This document shows, in pieces, positions 16,588-25,064 of a stretch of DNA of 58,029 nt. How positions within the stretch are numbered: position 1 is the stretch's first letter; every line of letters begins with the position of its first letter. A program made the translations under genes and the position numbers. The DNA is from Clostridiaceae bacterium UBA5444 (lineage in GTDB: Bacteria; Bacillota; Clostridia; Clostridiales; Oxobacteraceae): contig DIRE01000088.1 of NCBI GenBank assembly GCA_002426575.1, forward strand, positions 1 to 58,029, written 5' to 3'. Under the pieces are notes generated by a model, which did no database searches, had not been told where the DNA came from, and saw only the letters and a program-made list of their open reading frames with translations.

Positions 16588-17421
16588 GTGTCGCTTTCCT
16601 TTTATCAATTTCTGTTATATAATGTGTCCGTCAATGAATTGCTTGAAGATGGGAATATAATTGCCAAATTAGCAAATCGTCCCTTTGAAATGGATGACAT
16701 AGCTTATTTTGTACCAAAAGCCGAACGAAGTTATAATGCTACATGGGCAAAAGAAATTGTTTCAGGTAAGTGGATATCTCGTAACTGGAGCACATGCAAG
16801 TATAATGATAACAAAATAAGCAACGGTATAGGTAAACGCATATCAGAGCAAGGTGGTTTGATTTTTGAAATAGGAACAGGCCCAGGCGGCGGTTATATGC
16901 CGCACATATTAAAAAGCAATCCTAATGCAACTATTATTATCAGCGATCTTTCGCCGACAATTGCGTGTGAGTGGAAGCACTTTTTGGATAATGAACTTGA
17001 CTCGCCGAACATTTTTTATTCAGCCTTTGACTTCTGTGATATACCATTTTCAGATGGTTGCATTGACGTCGTTTCAGATGGCGGGGGAATTGGAAATGCG
17101 GAAGGAGACAAAGGGAAAGCGTTGAAAGAAGCGTATCGTGTATTAAAGCCGGGTGGCTTACTTGTAACATCGACGGGCTTTGTAACGAAAGAAACATTGG
17201 CGTCACTGCCGGAGTATGCTCAAAAAGTATTGAAGGAAAAACGTCTTGATATATTTGATGACCTATATGAGGAAACAGTTCTTGCTGGTTTTCTGAAAAT
17301 TGACAGTATAATTGATGGATGTTGGTATACAAATGATGATGAAAGCACTATAGCTGATTTGGCAAGGGAATTGGGAATAAACTTAAAGTTTACAAGTTAT
17401 GTCCGATATTGTGAAAAGTAA
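16588..17421 (+). CDS. Class I SAM-dependent methyltransferase
   Basis: A 277-residue protein with a Rossmann methyltransferase core in the middle. Motif I is 'LIFEIGTGPGGGYMPHIL' (about residues 92-109), the acidic strand 'ATIIISDLSP' follows, motif II is 'DGCIDVVSDGGGIGNAEGDK', and 'EAYRVLKPGGLLVTSTGF' is the post-II loop. About 90 extra N-terminal residues precede the core. The GTG at 16588 opens the frame but has no clear ribosome site; the true start could be the GTG at 16624 or the gene may have lost its start region. The substrate is unknown. It converges on the long sigma factor and shares a hairpin with it. Confidence 0.75.
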   Translation: MSLSFYQFLLYNVSVNELLEDGNIIAKLANRPFEMDDIAYFVPKAERSYNATWAKEIVSGKWISRNWSTCKYNDNKISNGIGKRISEQGGLIFEIGTGPGGGYMPHILKSNPNATIIISDLSPTIACEWKHFLDNELDSPNIFYSAFDFCDIPFSDGCIDVVSDGGGIGNAEGDKGKALKEAYRVLKPGGLLVTSTGFVTKETLASLPEYAQKVLKEKRLDIFDDLYEETVLAGFLKIDSIIDGCWYTNDDESTIADLARELGINLKFTSYVRYCEK

Positions 17422-17429
17422 AAGAAGAA

Positions 17430-17476
17430 CAAGGCATTCTACGTAATCAATCTCGTAGAGTGCCTTGCTCGTTTTT
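17430..17476. terminator. Hairpin between converging genes
   Basis: CAAGGCATTCTACG (17430-17443) pairs with CGTAGAGTGCCTTG (17454-17467) with one G-T pair, then GCTCGTTTTT. It ends the methyltransferase transcript. On the other strand a T-rich tail (TTCTTCTTTTAC) lets it also serve the sigma gene, whose stop codon lies just beside it. Confidence 0.8.
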
Positions 17477-19145
17477 ACTCGTTTGGTACAATAATAGTCG
17501 AAAGCGATTTTTTTTGTTCCTCTGTTGGGAGCTTTAGCTTGCCGTTGTTGACAAGCTCTTTCATGCAATGCAGAATAAACCAGCCATCAGCATAAAAAAT
17601 ATATTGTATACTATAAGCCTGCATTTTTCGGAGCTGCTTTGGCGTAGCATCCATGACGGCTTTCACAAATGGCTCTTTCAGCGTATCAAACTCTTCTTTA
17701 TGCATCTTCTTGATTTTGTCGCCTATGGCAATCAACTTTCGTTTTGCTTCAATTGAGGGTATCTGTACAATTTTAAGGGCTGCAAAGTGCTCGCCGTTAT
17801 ATTTTCCGTATGTTTTTATATAGCCAGATTCGGCTAAATAGGCATACTCATCCTCTGAAAGTCTATCATTTTCAAAGTGGTGCTGTAATAAAGTCAAATC
17901 TCGTGCAACACGATTTTGATAATTATCATCTGCTCTTTTTGCCGACCATTCGGAATCTATCTGCCAAAGTGTGAGTTTCCCTTTCGAGTTCCACATTGGT
18001 CCACACCAATTAAGCATACTATCGAAATACATTGGCGGTATAGCATTAGGTGCAATCACAGAAGCATAACAGATGTTTTGTCCACCGTCAGGGCGGACAG
18101 TGCATGCTTCCTCAAAAGAAATACTATTATCCATCATCGCTTCACCACTTAGTGCAGCGATATATGGAATAAGGGACCAAAGTATAAAATTATTATCCCT
18201 TTTCCAAACTGGTCTGCCGTTTACAATATCCGTCATATGATTGCAAACAATATAATTTTCATCATTTAGCAATGGACTTGCAGACAATTCATCAAAAAGT
18301 TCATTTGCAAATAGTTTTGCTGCCTGCTGATACATTTCATCGTGCATACGGTTAAGCTCTGTTGTCGGCTCATCGAGCAGAATATTGCATAGGTATTTGT
18401 TACCTTGCTTTGTCAAGAATCCATACTCCTCAAGATATTCAGCTTCACTCTCCACATAAACTGGGGATACACCGAGTGCATCGGCAATTTCATTAATGGT
18501 TTTTGCTTCTTTCCAGACTGCATATTCAATATTCTGTGACAATGCGCTCCGGAAAAAGTTGCTGTTGTTTCCTTTTGTGCCAACAGCGCCGCTACTTCCG
18601 CAAAGTGCAAATTTTATAGGATTAAATTTCAGTTCACTTGCTTGTCTCACGGTATCCAATCCTTTCTTTAAATCTTTTTTTGCTTCGAACAAATGCCATT
18701 TGACTGTACCTAGGGGAATTCCAAGTGATTCTGCGATCTCGTCTTGCTTTTTGTTCTCATAATAATAAGCAATGACGATTTTGCGTTGAAGTTTGGAAAG
18801 GTAGGCAATTTCTCTATGGAGCCTGTTTTCGGTTTCTGCTTTTATGATATCTTCGGAAACATTGACATCTGATGGTAAAACTTCAGCAAACTCATTGATA
18901 CAAACACCAATACCGACGTGCTGCTTGCCTCGATAATAATTAGAAAGAGAGTTGTGTGCCATTGTCCAGACGAATTTCCTTACATCTTTAATATCATTAC
19001 GTATAAGCATTACCCTATACAGCTTCAAACAAATTTCCTGTGTCAAATCCTCTGCGTCTTCTGCATTTGAACAACGTTTCAATGCAAAACCGTAGATTGG
19101 CTTCATATATTCTGTTGTAATCCTCTCGGCAATTTCTCGTGTCAT
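17475..19145 (-). CDS. ECF-like sigma-70 factor with long C-terminal domain (second copy of the type)
   Basis: A 556-residue protein. Sigma region 2 ('AEDAEDLTQEICLKLYRVML', 'DVRKFVWTMAHNSLSNYYRG') is followed by region 4 ('LQRKIVIAYYYENKKQDEIA', 'LGIPLGTVKWHLFEAKKDLK'). A winged-helix-like segment 'ALSQNIEYAVWKEAKTINEI' lies near residue 205, and a soluble domain runs to the end. The order and several motifs match the factor at 7273-8820, including the shared 'ALSQNI' and a C-terminal 'NNGKLKLP' against 'QNGKINIP' there. I chose the ATG at 19145, which has AAGGAGG 8 bases upstream; the open frame extends 50 codons further without support. A PspC-like gene lies 71 bases upstream on the same strand and may be co-transcribed. 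No anti-sigma gene is seen. Confidence 0.82.
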   Translation of the reverse strand: MTREIAERITTEYMKPIYGFALKRCSNAEDAEDLTQEICLKLYRVMLIRNDIKDVRKFVWTMAHNSLSNYYRGKQHVGIGVCINEFAEVLPSDVNVSEDIIKAETENRLHREIAYLSKLQRKIVIAYYYENKKQDEIAESLGIPLGTVKWHLFEAKKDLKKGLDTVRQASELKFNPIKFALCGSSGAVGTKGNNSNFFRSALSQNIEYAVWKEAKTINEIADALGVSPVYVESEAEYLEEYGFLTKQGNKYLCNILLDEPTTELNRMHDEMYQQAAKLFANELFDELSASPLLNDENYIVCNHMTDIVNGRPVWKRDNNFILWSLIPYIAALSGEAMMDNSISFEEACTVRPDGGQNICYASVIAPNAIPPMYFDSMLNWCGPMWNSKGKLTLWQIDSEWSAKRADDNYQNRVARDLTLLQHHFENDRLSEDEYAYLAESGYIKTYGKYNGEHFAALKIVQIPSIEAKRKLIAIGDKIKKMHKEEFDTLKEPFVKAVMDATPKQLRKMQAYSIQYIFYADGWFILHCMKELVNNGKLKLPTEEQKKSLSTIIVPNE

Positions 19146-19216
19146 TTGCTCGACCTCCTTGAAAGCTTTCACATATATAGACACAGAACAAGAAGAAAGG
19201 TTGGAATTTTTATTTT

Positions 19217-19399
19217 TTACTCTTCTGGTATAATTATTAAAGCTGCGATGTAGAATATAATTCCAGCCCCTCCAGCAAGGCAGAATCCTATCCAAAGAAG
19301 CCTAACTATTGTAGGATCAATATTAAAGTATTCACCTATTCCACCACATACGCCAGCAATAGTTCTATTTGTTTTTGACCTATATAACCTCTTATCCAT
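19217..19399 (-). CDS. PspC domain membrane protein
   Basis: A 60-residue protein that is nearly all PspC domain: 'KRLYRSKTNRTIAGVCGGIG', then 'EYFNIDPTIVRLLWIGFCL', then a C-terminal membrane helix ending 'IIIPEE'. This is the usual single-domain length in Firmicutes. PspC proteins sense or respond to membrane stress. GGGAG lies just upstream of the ATG. It is followed on the same strand by the long sigma factor with no terminator between them. A membrane-stress link to that sigma factor is possible but only inferred. Confidence 0.9.
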   Translation of the reverse strand: MDKRLYRSKTNRTIAGVCGGIGEYFNIDPTIVRLLWIGFCLAGGAGIIFYIAALIIIPEE

Positions 19400-19490
19400 T
19401 TTTATCTCCCTATTTTTAATTTATGGTTATCTTGCTTTATTATTTATATCCTTCATAATCTATTACGTTATAAAAGCCTAAATGTCTTAT

Positions 19491-19550
19491 AATTAAAAAA
19501 GTAGGTCCGAAAGTCTTGTTAAAAACCTTTGAACCTACCTTTTTTAATTA
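19491..19550 (-). terminator. Terminator after SLH protein gene
   Basis: AATTAAAAAAGTAGGT (19491-19506) pairs with the reverse of 19533-19549 (ACCTAC-C-TTTTTTAATT) with one bulged base. The run of A on the left gives the T tail for the minus strand. It lies directly after the stop codon of the SLH gene. Confidence 0.75.
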
Positions 19551-19554
19551 TAGG

Positions 19555-21714
19555 TTACTTCATATTGAGCACATTATATATAAATACAATGGCCTGAGAT
19601 CTTGTTGTGGCATCTGTGGGGTTTATATATCCGTTGGTATCCTTTATAATATTTAAACCATAGGCAATAGATACATGACCAACCAATTCAGTGTTTATTT
19701 TGTCTTTGTCTATAAAGGGGAGAGTGTATATTCCCTTTATGTTTGCAACACTATCATAACCAAGAGCTCTTACTAGGAATTTAGCAGCATCTTGCCTTGA
19801 AACATTTGATGATGGGGATTTCTCATCTTTTTTTACAATACCTTTGTTTATAAGGTATTCATATAGTTGGTCTTGTTTTTTAGTTTTATCGTAGGTTCTT
19901 GTATTCTCATAATAATTAAATGTCTTTGCAACAAGGTATAGAAAATCGGCTTGGGTTATATTTTCATTAGGCTTAAACTTATCTCCAGGAAGTGAAATAC
20001 CATATTGAGCTAAAAGATTTATTATATCTTTTATATTGCTGCTATTAATATCTGTATAGTTAGGAACAGACACTTCATCATAAGGGGCTCCAAAATAGTC
20101 AAGAAGCTTGCCTGATACAGCATCTATATTAACAGCCTTTTTAGGGTTTAATCCATATACAAGCTTTATTGTCTGCTTACCGTTTTGTGGTATAGGGGGA
20201 ATGACCTTTCCTTTAGAGTCTTGAGTAAAAATGCCTATATATTGTTTTGTTAATCCTATTTCTTTAAATAGTATGGAATTAGCCTTTGAAATAGGTATAA
20301 TATCTTTCGTAGATGGAAGACTTCCTTTATACCAGATATAATTATAGCCAATAACAGATCCTGAGATGGCATCAACAGTTACATTAAATCCATTATCTAT
20401 AAAATACGCCCCATTTGCTTTTCTATTAAACATAAATGAATATTGGGTAGGCTTTCCATTTGGGTCTCGTAAATAGGCCTCTTGTTCGTTCCAGTCTGTA
20501 TATTCTACCTCTTTATATTTTGAAGGCTGTATTTTATTTATATAATCCTTTGCTATCTTTAATGCCTTTTCTTTATCATATTTTATTGGCTTACTAGTAT
20601 TAGGATCCGCATACTTGTAAAAGCTTAATATCTCACCAGTTTTAGCATCTAGAGATATGCTTATATTATTATTTGCCCCATCTTTTGAGAAGTTCATATC
20701 CCAAGAGTAATCTGATTTGTTCATCCATACACCATATAGGTTTATTCTGTTTAATTTGTAGGATTTGTCTATATTTAAAGCTTTTCTGGCGGCTTCCTCT
20801 GCTTTTGCTTCATTTATAAAGTTTGAGGAATCCTCAACAGCCTTTTTTTCCTTAGGTGATAGATTTATAGGGCTAGCATCATTTTCGGCTACACCTTTTG
20901 CATCTTCATTAGTTGCATATTGTTTACCATAATAAGGGCCATATATACCTCCCCTTACTATTTCACCGGTTTTTGCATCTATATATCTTCCCTCATAAAC
21001 GTTTGTATAAATAAGATAAGGCTTTATGTTATCCCTATCAATATTTAGCTTATATATTAATTTAAGTCCAAGCTTTTTAGAATAATAATCTTCAGCCTTA
21101 TCTTGGAACATTACATTTTTAGTATCAGGAAAGCTTATACTATCATCCCAATTGCAGTTAAAGTCTGTTACATTACCAGTCCTATTATTAATAGTTATAT
21201 TTACGTTATTTTGCATAAATGGAATGCCATTTTCAACTCTATAGTAATTAAAATTAAAATAAGAATCGCCTACATATATTGGCATATTGTTTTCAGTAAG
21301 CTTTACTTTATTTGATAACCATGGAGCAACCTTTTGCATAAATTGATTGGACATTTTTAGGGCTTCTTCTTTAGTTATTTTAGGAAGGGAAGGCTGTTTT
21401 ACATTCTCATCAGAGGGTTTATAGCTATGGTAGTTTAGTATCCTGTTATTTAAGTCTATACTTACATAAATACTACCAAGCTTATTTTTAGTATCCTCCC
21501 AAGATAAGTTATAAATTGTCTTGCCCCCTTGAGAATCAATGTTGTAGTTAAAAACATCATAGTCTGAATCATCTTTAATGTCTAGAAGAGATTTAGCTTT
21601 TTTTATAGCAGTCTCAAGTCCTTTGGTTCCTCCATCTGCAGACATTGCCCCCACAGGCAGAACAAAAATGGATATTAATATTAAGGCTATAAAAGTGGTA
21701 AAACGTTTTTTCAT
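19555..21714 (-). CDS. Secreted YcdB/PepSY-type protein with S-layer homology domains
   Basis: A 719-residue exported protein. A signal peptide ends near residue 26 (LPVGAMSA). Residues ~30-540 contain repeated PepSY/YcdB-like units built around 'ITKEEALKMSNQFMQKVAP', 'YDKEKALKIAKDYINKIQP' and recurring 'DAKTGEI' or 'NNRTGNV' turns. Residues ~545-719 hold SLH-type repeats ('ENITQADFLYLVAKTFNYYE', 'SNVSRQDAAKFLVRALGYD', 'TDATTRSQAIVFIYNVLN') that bind secondary wall polymer. It should sit on the cell surface, perhaps as a protease inhibitor or peptidase modulator, which is the proposed PepSY role. AAGGAGG precedes the ATG. It borders the dTDP-sugar genes and could be a glycosylation target. 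Confidence 0.85.
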   Translation of the reverse strand: MKKRFTTFIALILISIFVLPVGAMSADGGTKGLETAIKKAKSLLDIKDDSDYDVFNYNIDSQGGKTIYNLSWEDTKNKLGSIYVSIDLNNRILNYHSYKPSDENVKQPSLPKITKEEALKMSNQFMQKVAPWLSNKVKLTENNMPIYVGDSYFNFNYYRVENGIPFMQNNVNITINNRTGNVTDFNCNWDDSISFPDTKNVMFQDKAEDYYSKKLGLKLIYKLNIDRDNIKPYLIYTNVYEGRYIDAKTGEIVRGGIYGPYYGKQYATNEDAKGVAENDASPINLSPKEKKAVEDSSNFINEAKAEEAARKALNIDKSYKLNRINLYGVWMNKSDYSWDMNFSKDGANNNISISLDAKTGEILSFYKYADPNTSKPIKYDKEKALKIAKDYINKIQPSKYKEVEYTDWNEQEAYLRDPNGKPTQYSFMFNRKANGAYFIDNGFNVTVDAISGSVIGYNYIWYKGSLPSTKDIIPISKANSILFKEIGLTKQYIGIFTQDSKGKVIPPIPQNGKQTIKLVYGLNPKKAVNIDAVSGKLLDYFGAPYDEVSVPNYTDINSSNIKDIINLLAQYGISLPGDKFKPNENITQADFLYLVAKTFNYYENTRTYDKTKKQDQLYEYLINKGIVKKDEKSPSSNVSRQDAAKFLVRALGYDSVANIKGIYTLPFIDKDKINTELVGHVSIAYGLNIIKDTNGYINPTDATTRSQAIVFIYNVLNMK

Positions 21715-21818
21715 TACTATCGTCCTCCTTATTTTTGGTATGTTATGGCTATACTATAATAATTAGACAGTAATTAATGGAATTATGTTCCCAATAATTA
21801 ATATATTTTTAAAAATAA

Positions 21819-21847
21819 AAAATAGGGCGGTCAAGCCGCCCTATTTT
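21819..21847 (-). terminator. Terminator of the rmlA-rmlB transcript
   Basis: AAAATAGGGCGG (21819-21830) pairs perfectly with CCGCCCTATTTT (21836-21847) around a 5-base loop, with an A run to its left giving the minus-strand T tail. It overlaps the last bases of the rmlB gene. Confidence 0.9.
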
Positions 21848-22835
21848 ACTTATCCCACCAAGATTTATTATCTACATACCATTTTACGGTATCCACAATT
21901 CCTTCAATTAATTTATAACTAGGAAACCAGTTCAATTCATTTTTAATCTTACTGCTGTCTAGCGCATATCTTATATCATGGCCTGGCCTATCAGTTATTT
22001 TAATTATAGAATCTTGAGGCCTTCCTAATACATTTAGAATAGTTTTTGCCATATTAATATTTGATATTTCATTGCCAGTTCCTATATTATATATCTCTCC
22101 TACTTTCCCATAAAATAAAGCATTTGTAACTGCTTCGCAGTGATCTGTTACATGGATCCATTCTCTAACATTATTTCCTTCTCCATATATTGGTATGAGT
22201 CCCTCCTTTAAGGCATTTATAATACAGGTTGGAATAAACTTTTCTGCATTTTGGTAAGGGCCATAGTTATTGCAGCATCTTGTAATTATGGCAGGCATTT
22301 TATAGGTCTTCGTAAATGATCTAACCAAAAGATCCGCACTTGCTTTTGATGCCGAGTAGGGACTGTTTGGCAAAAGGTTTGAAGTTTCATAAAAAAGATC
22401 ATCATTATTTTTAAGACTTCCATAAACCTCATCAGTTGATATTTGTAGAAAACGTTTATCATCAAATCCGTTTTTCTTCCAAGTATTATATGCCCACTGG
22501 AGAAGGTTTAATGTTCCAGAGACATTTGATTTAATAAATAGAGATGGATTTTTAATACTTTTATCTACATGGGATTCTGCAGCAAAGTTTATAATATAAT
22601 CAGGATTGAATTGTTTAAAAACATAGCTTACAAGATCACTATTGCATATATCCCCCTTTATAAAGTGATATCTTGGTACTCCTTCTATTTCTTTTAAATT
22701 ATCAAGATTGCCTGCATAGGTTAGCTTATCTATATTCACTAGGGTAAAGTCTTTATATTTTCTTAAGAAAAGATTTATAAAGTTGCTTCCTATAAAACCA
22801 GCTCCCCCTGTTACAAGCAATACTTTCATATTCAC
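21846..22835 (-). CDS. rmlB: dTDP-glucose 4,6-dehydratase
   Basis: A 329-residue short-chain dehydrogenase-type enzyme at full family length. It has the NAD-binding GGAGFIGSN (10-18), catalytic 'STDEVYG' (133-139) with the Asp-Glu pair specific to this dehydratase, and the YxxxK pair Y160/K164 in 'PYSASKAS'. 'AAESHVDKSI' and 'RCCNNYGPYQ' are typical RmlB segments. It converts dTDP-glucose to dTDP-4-keto-6-deoxyglucose. GTG 22835 is chosen because GGAGGT lies 7 bases upstream; an ATG two codons later is possible. It follows rmlA by 20 bases. No rmlC or rmlD is in the window, so the keto sugar probably goes to the aminotransferase across the divergent promoter and not to rhamnose. Confidence 0.95.
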   Translation of the reverse strand: MNMKVLLVTGGAGFIGSNFINLFLRKYKDFTLVNIDKLTYAGNLDNLKEIEGVPRYHFIKGDICNSDLVSYVFKQFNPDYIINFAAESHVDKSIKNPSLFIKSNVSGTLNLLQWAYNTWKKNGFDDKRFLQISTDEVYGSLKNNDDLFYETSNLLPNSPYSASKASADLLVRSFTKTYKMPAIITRCCNNYGPYQNAEKFIPTCIINALKEGLIPIYGEGNNVREWIHVTDHCEAVTNALFYGKVGEIYNIGTGNEISNINMAKTILNVLGRPQDSIIKITDRPGHDIRYALDSSKIKNELNWFPSYKLIEGIVDTVKWYVDNKSWWDK

Positions 22836-22855
22836 AATTTATACCTCCAAACTTA

Positions 22856-23917
22856 TTATAATTGAATTTCACTATTGTCCCCTATTAAAAAAGAATTTGT
22901 ATAAGGTCTTCTTTGGGCGCCTCTTATTAAAACAGATTTGCCAATTAGACTATTACTAATTCTTTTATCTATATCGAGAAGGGATGAGTTTTCAAGTATA
23001 ATGCAGTTTTCAATCTCGCAGTTTACTATATTAACTCCTTGACCTATACATGTGTAAGGGCCAATGAAGCAATTTTTTATACTAACATCATCAGCAATAG
23101 TGGTAGGGCCTGTTATTATGCTATTTTCAATTAAGACATTTTTTCCCATCTGCAGTTTACCTGAATAGATGGAATTCTCATTGGTAGGTGTGTTTACTGA
23201 AGACCTTATATCATCAAGTATCAGCCTGTTAGCTTCTAATATATCTTGAAGCTTTCCTGCGTCTTTCCACCAACCCTTTATTAATTCATAGGAAACTTTG
23301 CCTCCTAGATCCAGCTGCTTTTGTATTGCATCTGTTATTTCAAGTTCTCCTCTTTTAGATACTTTGGTATTTGAAATAGCATTGAAAATACTTTTATCAA
23401 ATATATATACGCCTGTTATTATAAAAGGGCTTACAAACTCTTTTGGCTTTTCTACAAGTTTAACTATTTGGCCTTTTTCTACAACTGCAACCCCATACTG
23501 GGAAGGGTCTAAAACTTTGTGAAGCAATATTGATGAATTAGATTTACTTTTATAGAAATTATAAACTAGAGAGTTAAGATTCATTTTAAATATATTATCG
23601 CCAAGTATCATCAAAAAGTCGCTATCGCCTATAAAGCTTGAAGCTGTTTTAACTGCATGAGCAAGTCCTAAAGGAATGGGCTGATAAATATAGGTTATAT
23701 TTGCACCCCATTTTCTTCCATACCCTACTTTAGATTTTATTTCTTCTCCCGTATCTCCAACTATAATACCTATATCATTTATACCTGCATCCACTATTTT
23801 TTCTATTATATAAAATAAAATAGGCTTGTTTGCTAAAGGTAATAACTGCTTTGCATTTGTATAGGTTAGAGGTCTTAATCTGCTGCCTGTACCTCCACTT
23901 AAGATTAATGCCTTCAT
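22856..23917 (-). CDS. rmlA: Glucose-1-phosphate thymidylyltransferase (long form)
   Basis: A 353-residue enzyme. The N-terminal nucleotidyltransferase domain has 'LSGGTGSRLRPLTYTNAKQL' (residues 6-25), 'LMILGDNIFKM' (metal-binding Asp) and 'VEKPKEFVSPF'. About 110 C-terminal residues form left-handed beta-helix-like repeats ('NSIITGPTTIADDVSIKNCF'). The length and tail match the long RmlA form seen in Firmicutes, actinomycetes and archaea. It makes dTDP-glucose from glucose-1-phosphate and dTTP. I chose the ATG at 23917 because GGAGG is just upstream; the longer open frame lacks a ribosome site. It is first in a two-gene transcript with rmlB. Confidence 0.93.
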   Translation of the reverse strand: MKALILSGGTGSRLRPLTYTNAKQLLPLANKPILFYIIEKIVDAGINDIGIIVGDTGEEIKSKVGYGRKWGANITYIYQPIPLGLAHAVKTASSFIGDSDFLMILGDNIFKMNLNSLVYNFYKSKSNSSILLHKVLDPSQYGVAVVEKGQIVKLVEKPKEFVSPFIITGVYIFDKSIFNAISNTKVSKRGELEITDAIQKQLDLGGKVSYELIKGWWKDAGKLQDILEANRLILDDIRSSVNTPTNENSIYSGKLQMGKNVLIENSIITGPTTIADDVSIKNCFIGPYTCIGQGVNIVNCEIENCIILENSSLLDIDKRISNSLIGKSVLIRGAQRRPYTNSFLIGDNSEIQL

Positions 23918-24141
23918 ATTATACCTCCATATATAATATTGGCTTTTATAAATGTGAGCGTAAGCCGTAAAACGTAAGCCTATGAGTCTTAGGGGCTTAT
24001 ATATAATATATGCGTATCTACAAAATAGTGCATATTTCGTCAATAAAATATAAAATTCAACAAATGTATGTAACACAATAACGCAATCGGCATAATTTAT
24101 AGTGAAAAATAGCAATAAAATATAGAAGGGAATGAGATTTA
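23918..24141. promoter_or_regulatory. Divergent promoter region, sugar-nucleotide and glycosyltransferase operons
   Basis: This 224-base gap separates the leftward rmlA-rmlB from the rightward glycosyltransferase and aminotransferase operon, so it must hold both promoters. CGTAAGCC occurs twice, at 23959-23966 and 23973-23980, and TAAGCC/GGCTTA can pair between about 23975 and 23999. No single -35/-10 pair stands out. The repeats may be a regulator site. Confidence 0.45.
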
Positions 24142-25044
24142 ATGATTCCTCCTATTGTAAGTTATATAACTTTTAATAGATTAGGGTTAACGGCAAGAAA
24201 CTTAAAAGCAATTCTCGATACAAATGAAGATTTTCATATGCATATAATAGACAATCATTCAAGTGATGGAACATGGGAGTATATTAAGAGCTTAAAGGAT
24301 AGCAGGATAATTACAAAAACCAAGCTTGAGGCAAACATTGGAAAGATATATGCATTAAACCTAAACCTTATCAAAAGGCAGCCTGGTCAATATTTTATAA
24401 CCGTGGATAATGATGTATATATAGAGACAAAAGATTGGATATCCCGCTTTATGAAGGTTTTTAAAGCCTTTCCTAAAGTGGGGCTTCTTGGAGTAAAAAG
24501 GGGCGAGCCCTATGGCGGGTACCTCCCTCCAGTTTTGTATAAGGAAAAAGGGGAAGCAAGTTATCTTGAGCTTGTAGGGCAACTTCCAAGTGAGGGTGAG
24601 TATTATGTCCCCGGCCACCTTCAATGTTTAAGGCCTAAGCTAATAGATAAAATAGGATACTGGAGCGAAGAGAACTACTTTGGTGATATTGAAATGTCTT
24701 ATAGGGTAAATAATTATACTTCCTTTAAATCAGGGTTTGTAACCGATATAAATATAGACCAAAAGCAGCATTTACCATGTAATAAATGCCTATATCAAGA
24801 TAAATGCAAGTTAAAGGGAACCGATGAAACCTGTTTTTCAATTTACAAGAGGGTATACAAAAATCCAGAGTTTTTTGAGAAGTTTAAATGGAAGTTTGTT
24901 GAGACTGTAAGAGATATGGAAAGCGGTGCAAGGCCTGTTTATTGTGCTTCAGCATCTGATGCAAACTCAATGGAAAACCATATATTCAATAAAGAATGGG
25001 CAATTGAAAATTTCAAGTTTTATGTAGAAAATGCAAGCTGGTAA
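24142..25044 (+). CDS. GT2-like glycosyltransferase with four-cysteine motif (copy 1)
   Basis: A 300-residue protein. The N-terminal GT-A fold starts with 'SYITFNRLGLTARNLKAIL' and has the metal-binding 'TVDNDVYIETKDW' (DxD equivalent, near residue 90) and 'HLQCLRPKLIDKIGYWSEEN' as the acceptor-side segment. From about residue 210 there is an unusual cluster, C-x2-C-x5-C-x8-C ('CNKCLYQDKCKLKG' then 'DETC'), and a further conserved 'PVYCAS'. The four cysteines could bind zinc or an iron-sulfur cluster. There is no signal peptide or membrane helix, so it is cytoplasmic. It shares these features in the same spacing with the gene at 26886. It opens the rightward operon; GGGAATGAG supplies a modest ribosome site. 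Confidence 0.8.
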   Translation: MIPPIVSYITFNRLGLTARNLKAILDTNEDFHMHIIDNHSSDGTWEYIKSLKDSRIITKTKLEANIGKIYALNLNLIKRQPGQYFITVDNDVYIETKDWISRFMKVFKAFPKVGLLGVKRGEPYGGYLPPVLYKEKGEASYLELVGQLPSEGEYYVPGHLQCLRPKLIDKIGYWSEENYFGDIEMSYRVNNYTSFKSGFVTDINIDQKQHLPCNKCLYQDKCKLKGTDETCFSIYKRVYKNPEFFEKFKWKFVETVRDMESGARPVYCASASDANSMENHIFNKEWAIENFKFYVENASW

Positions 25045-25064
25045 GCTTAAAGGGGGTTTGGTAT

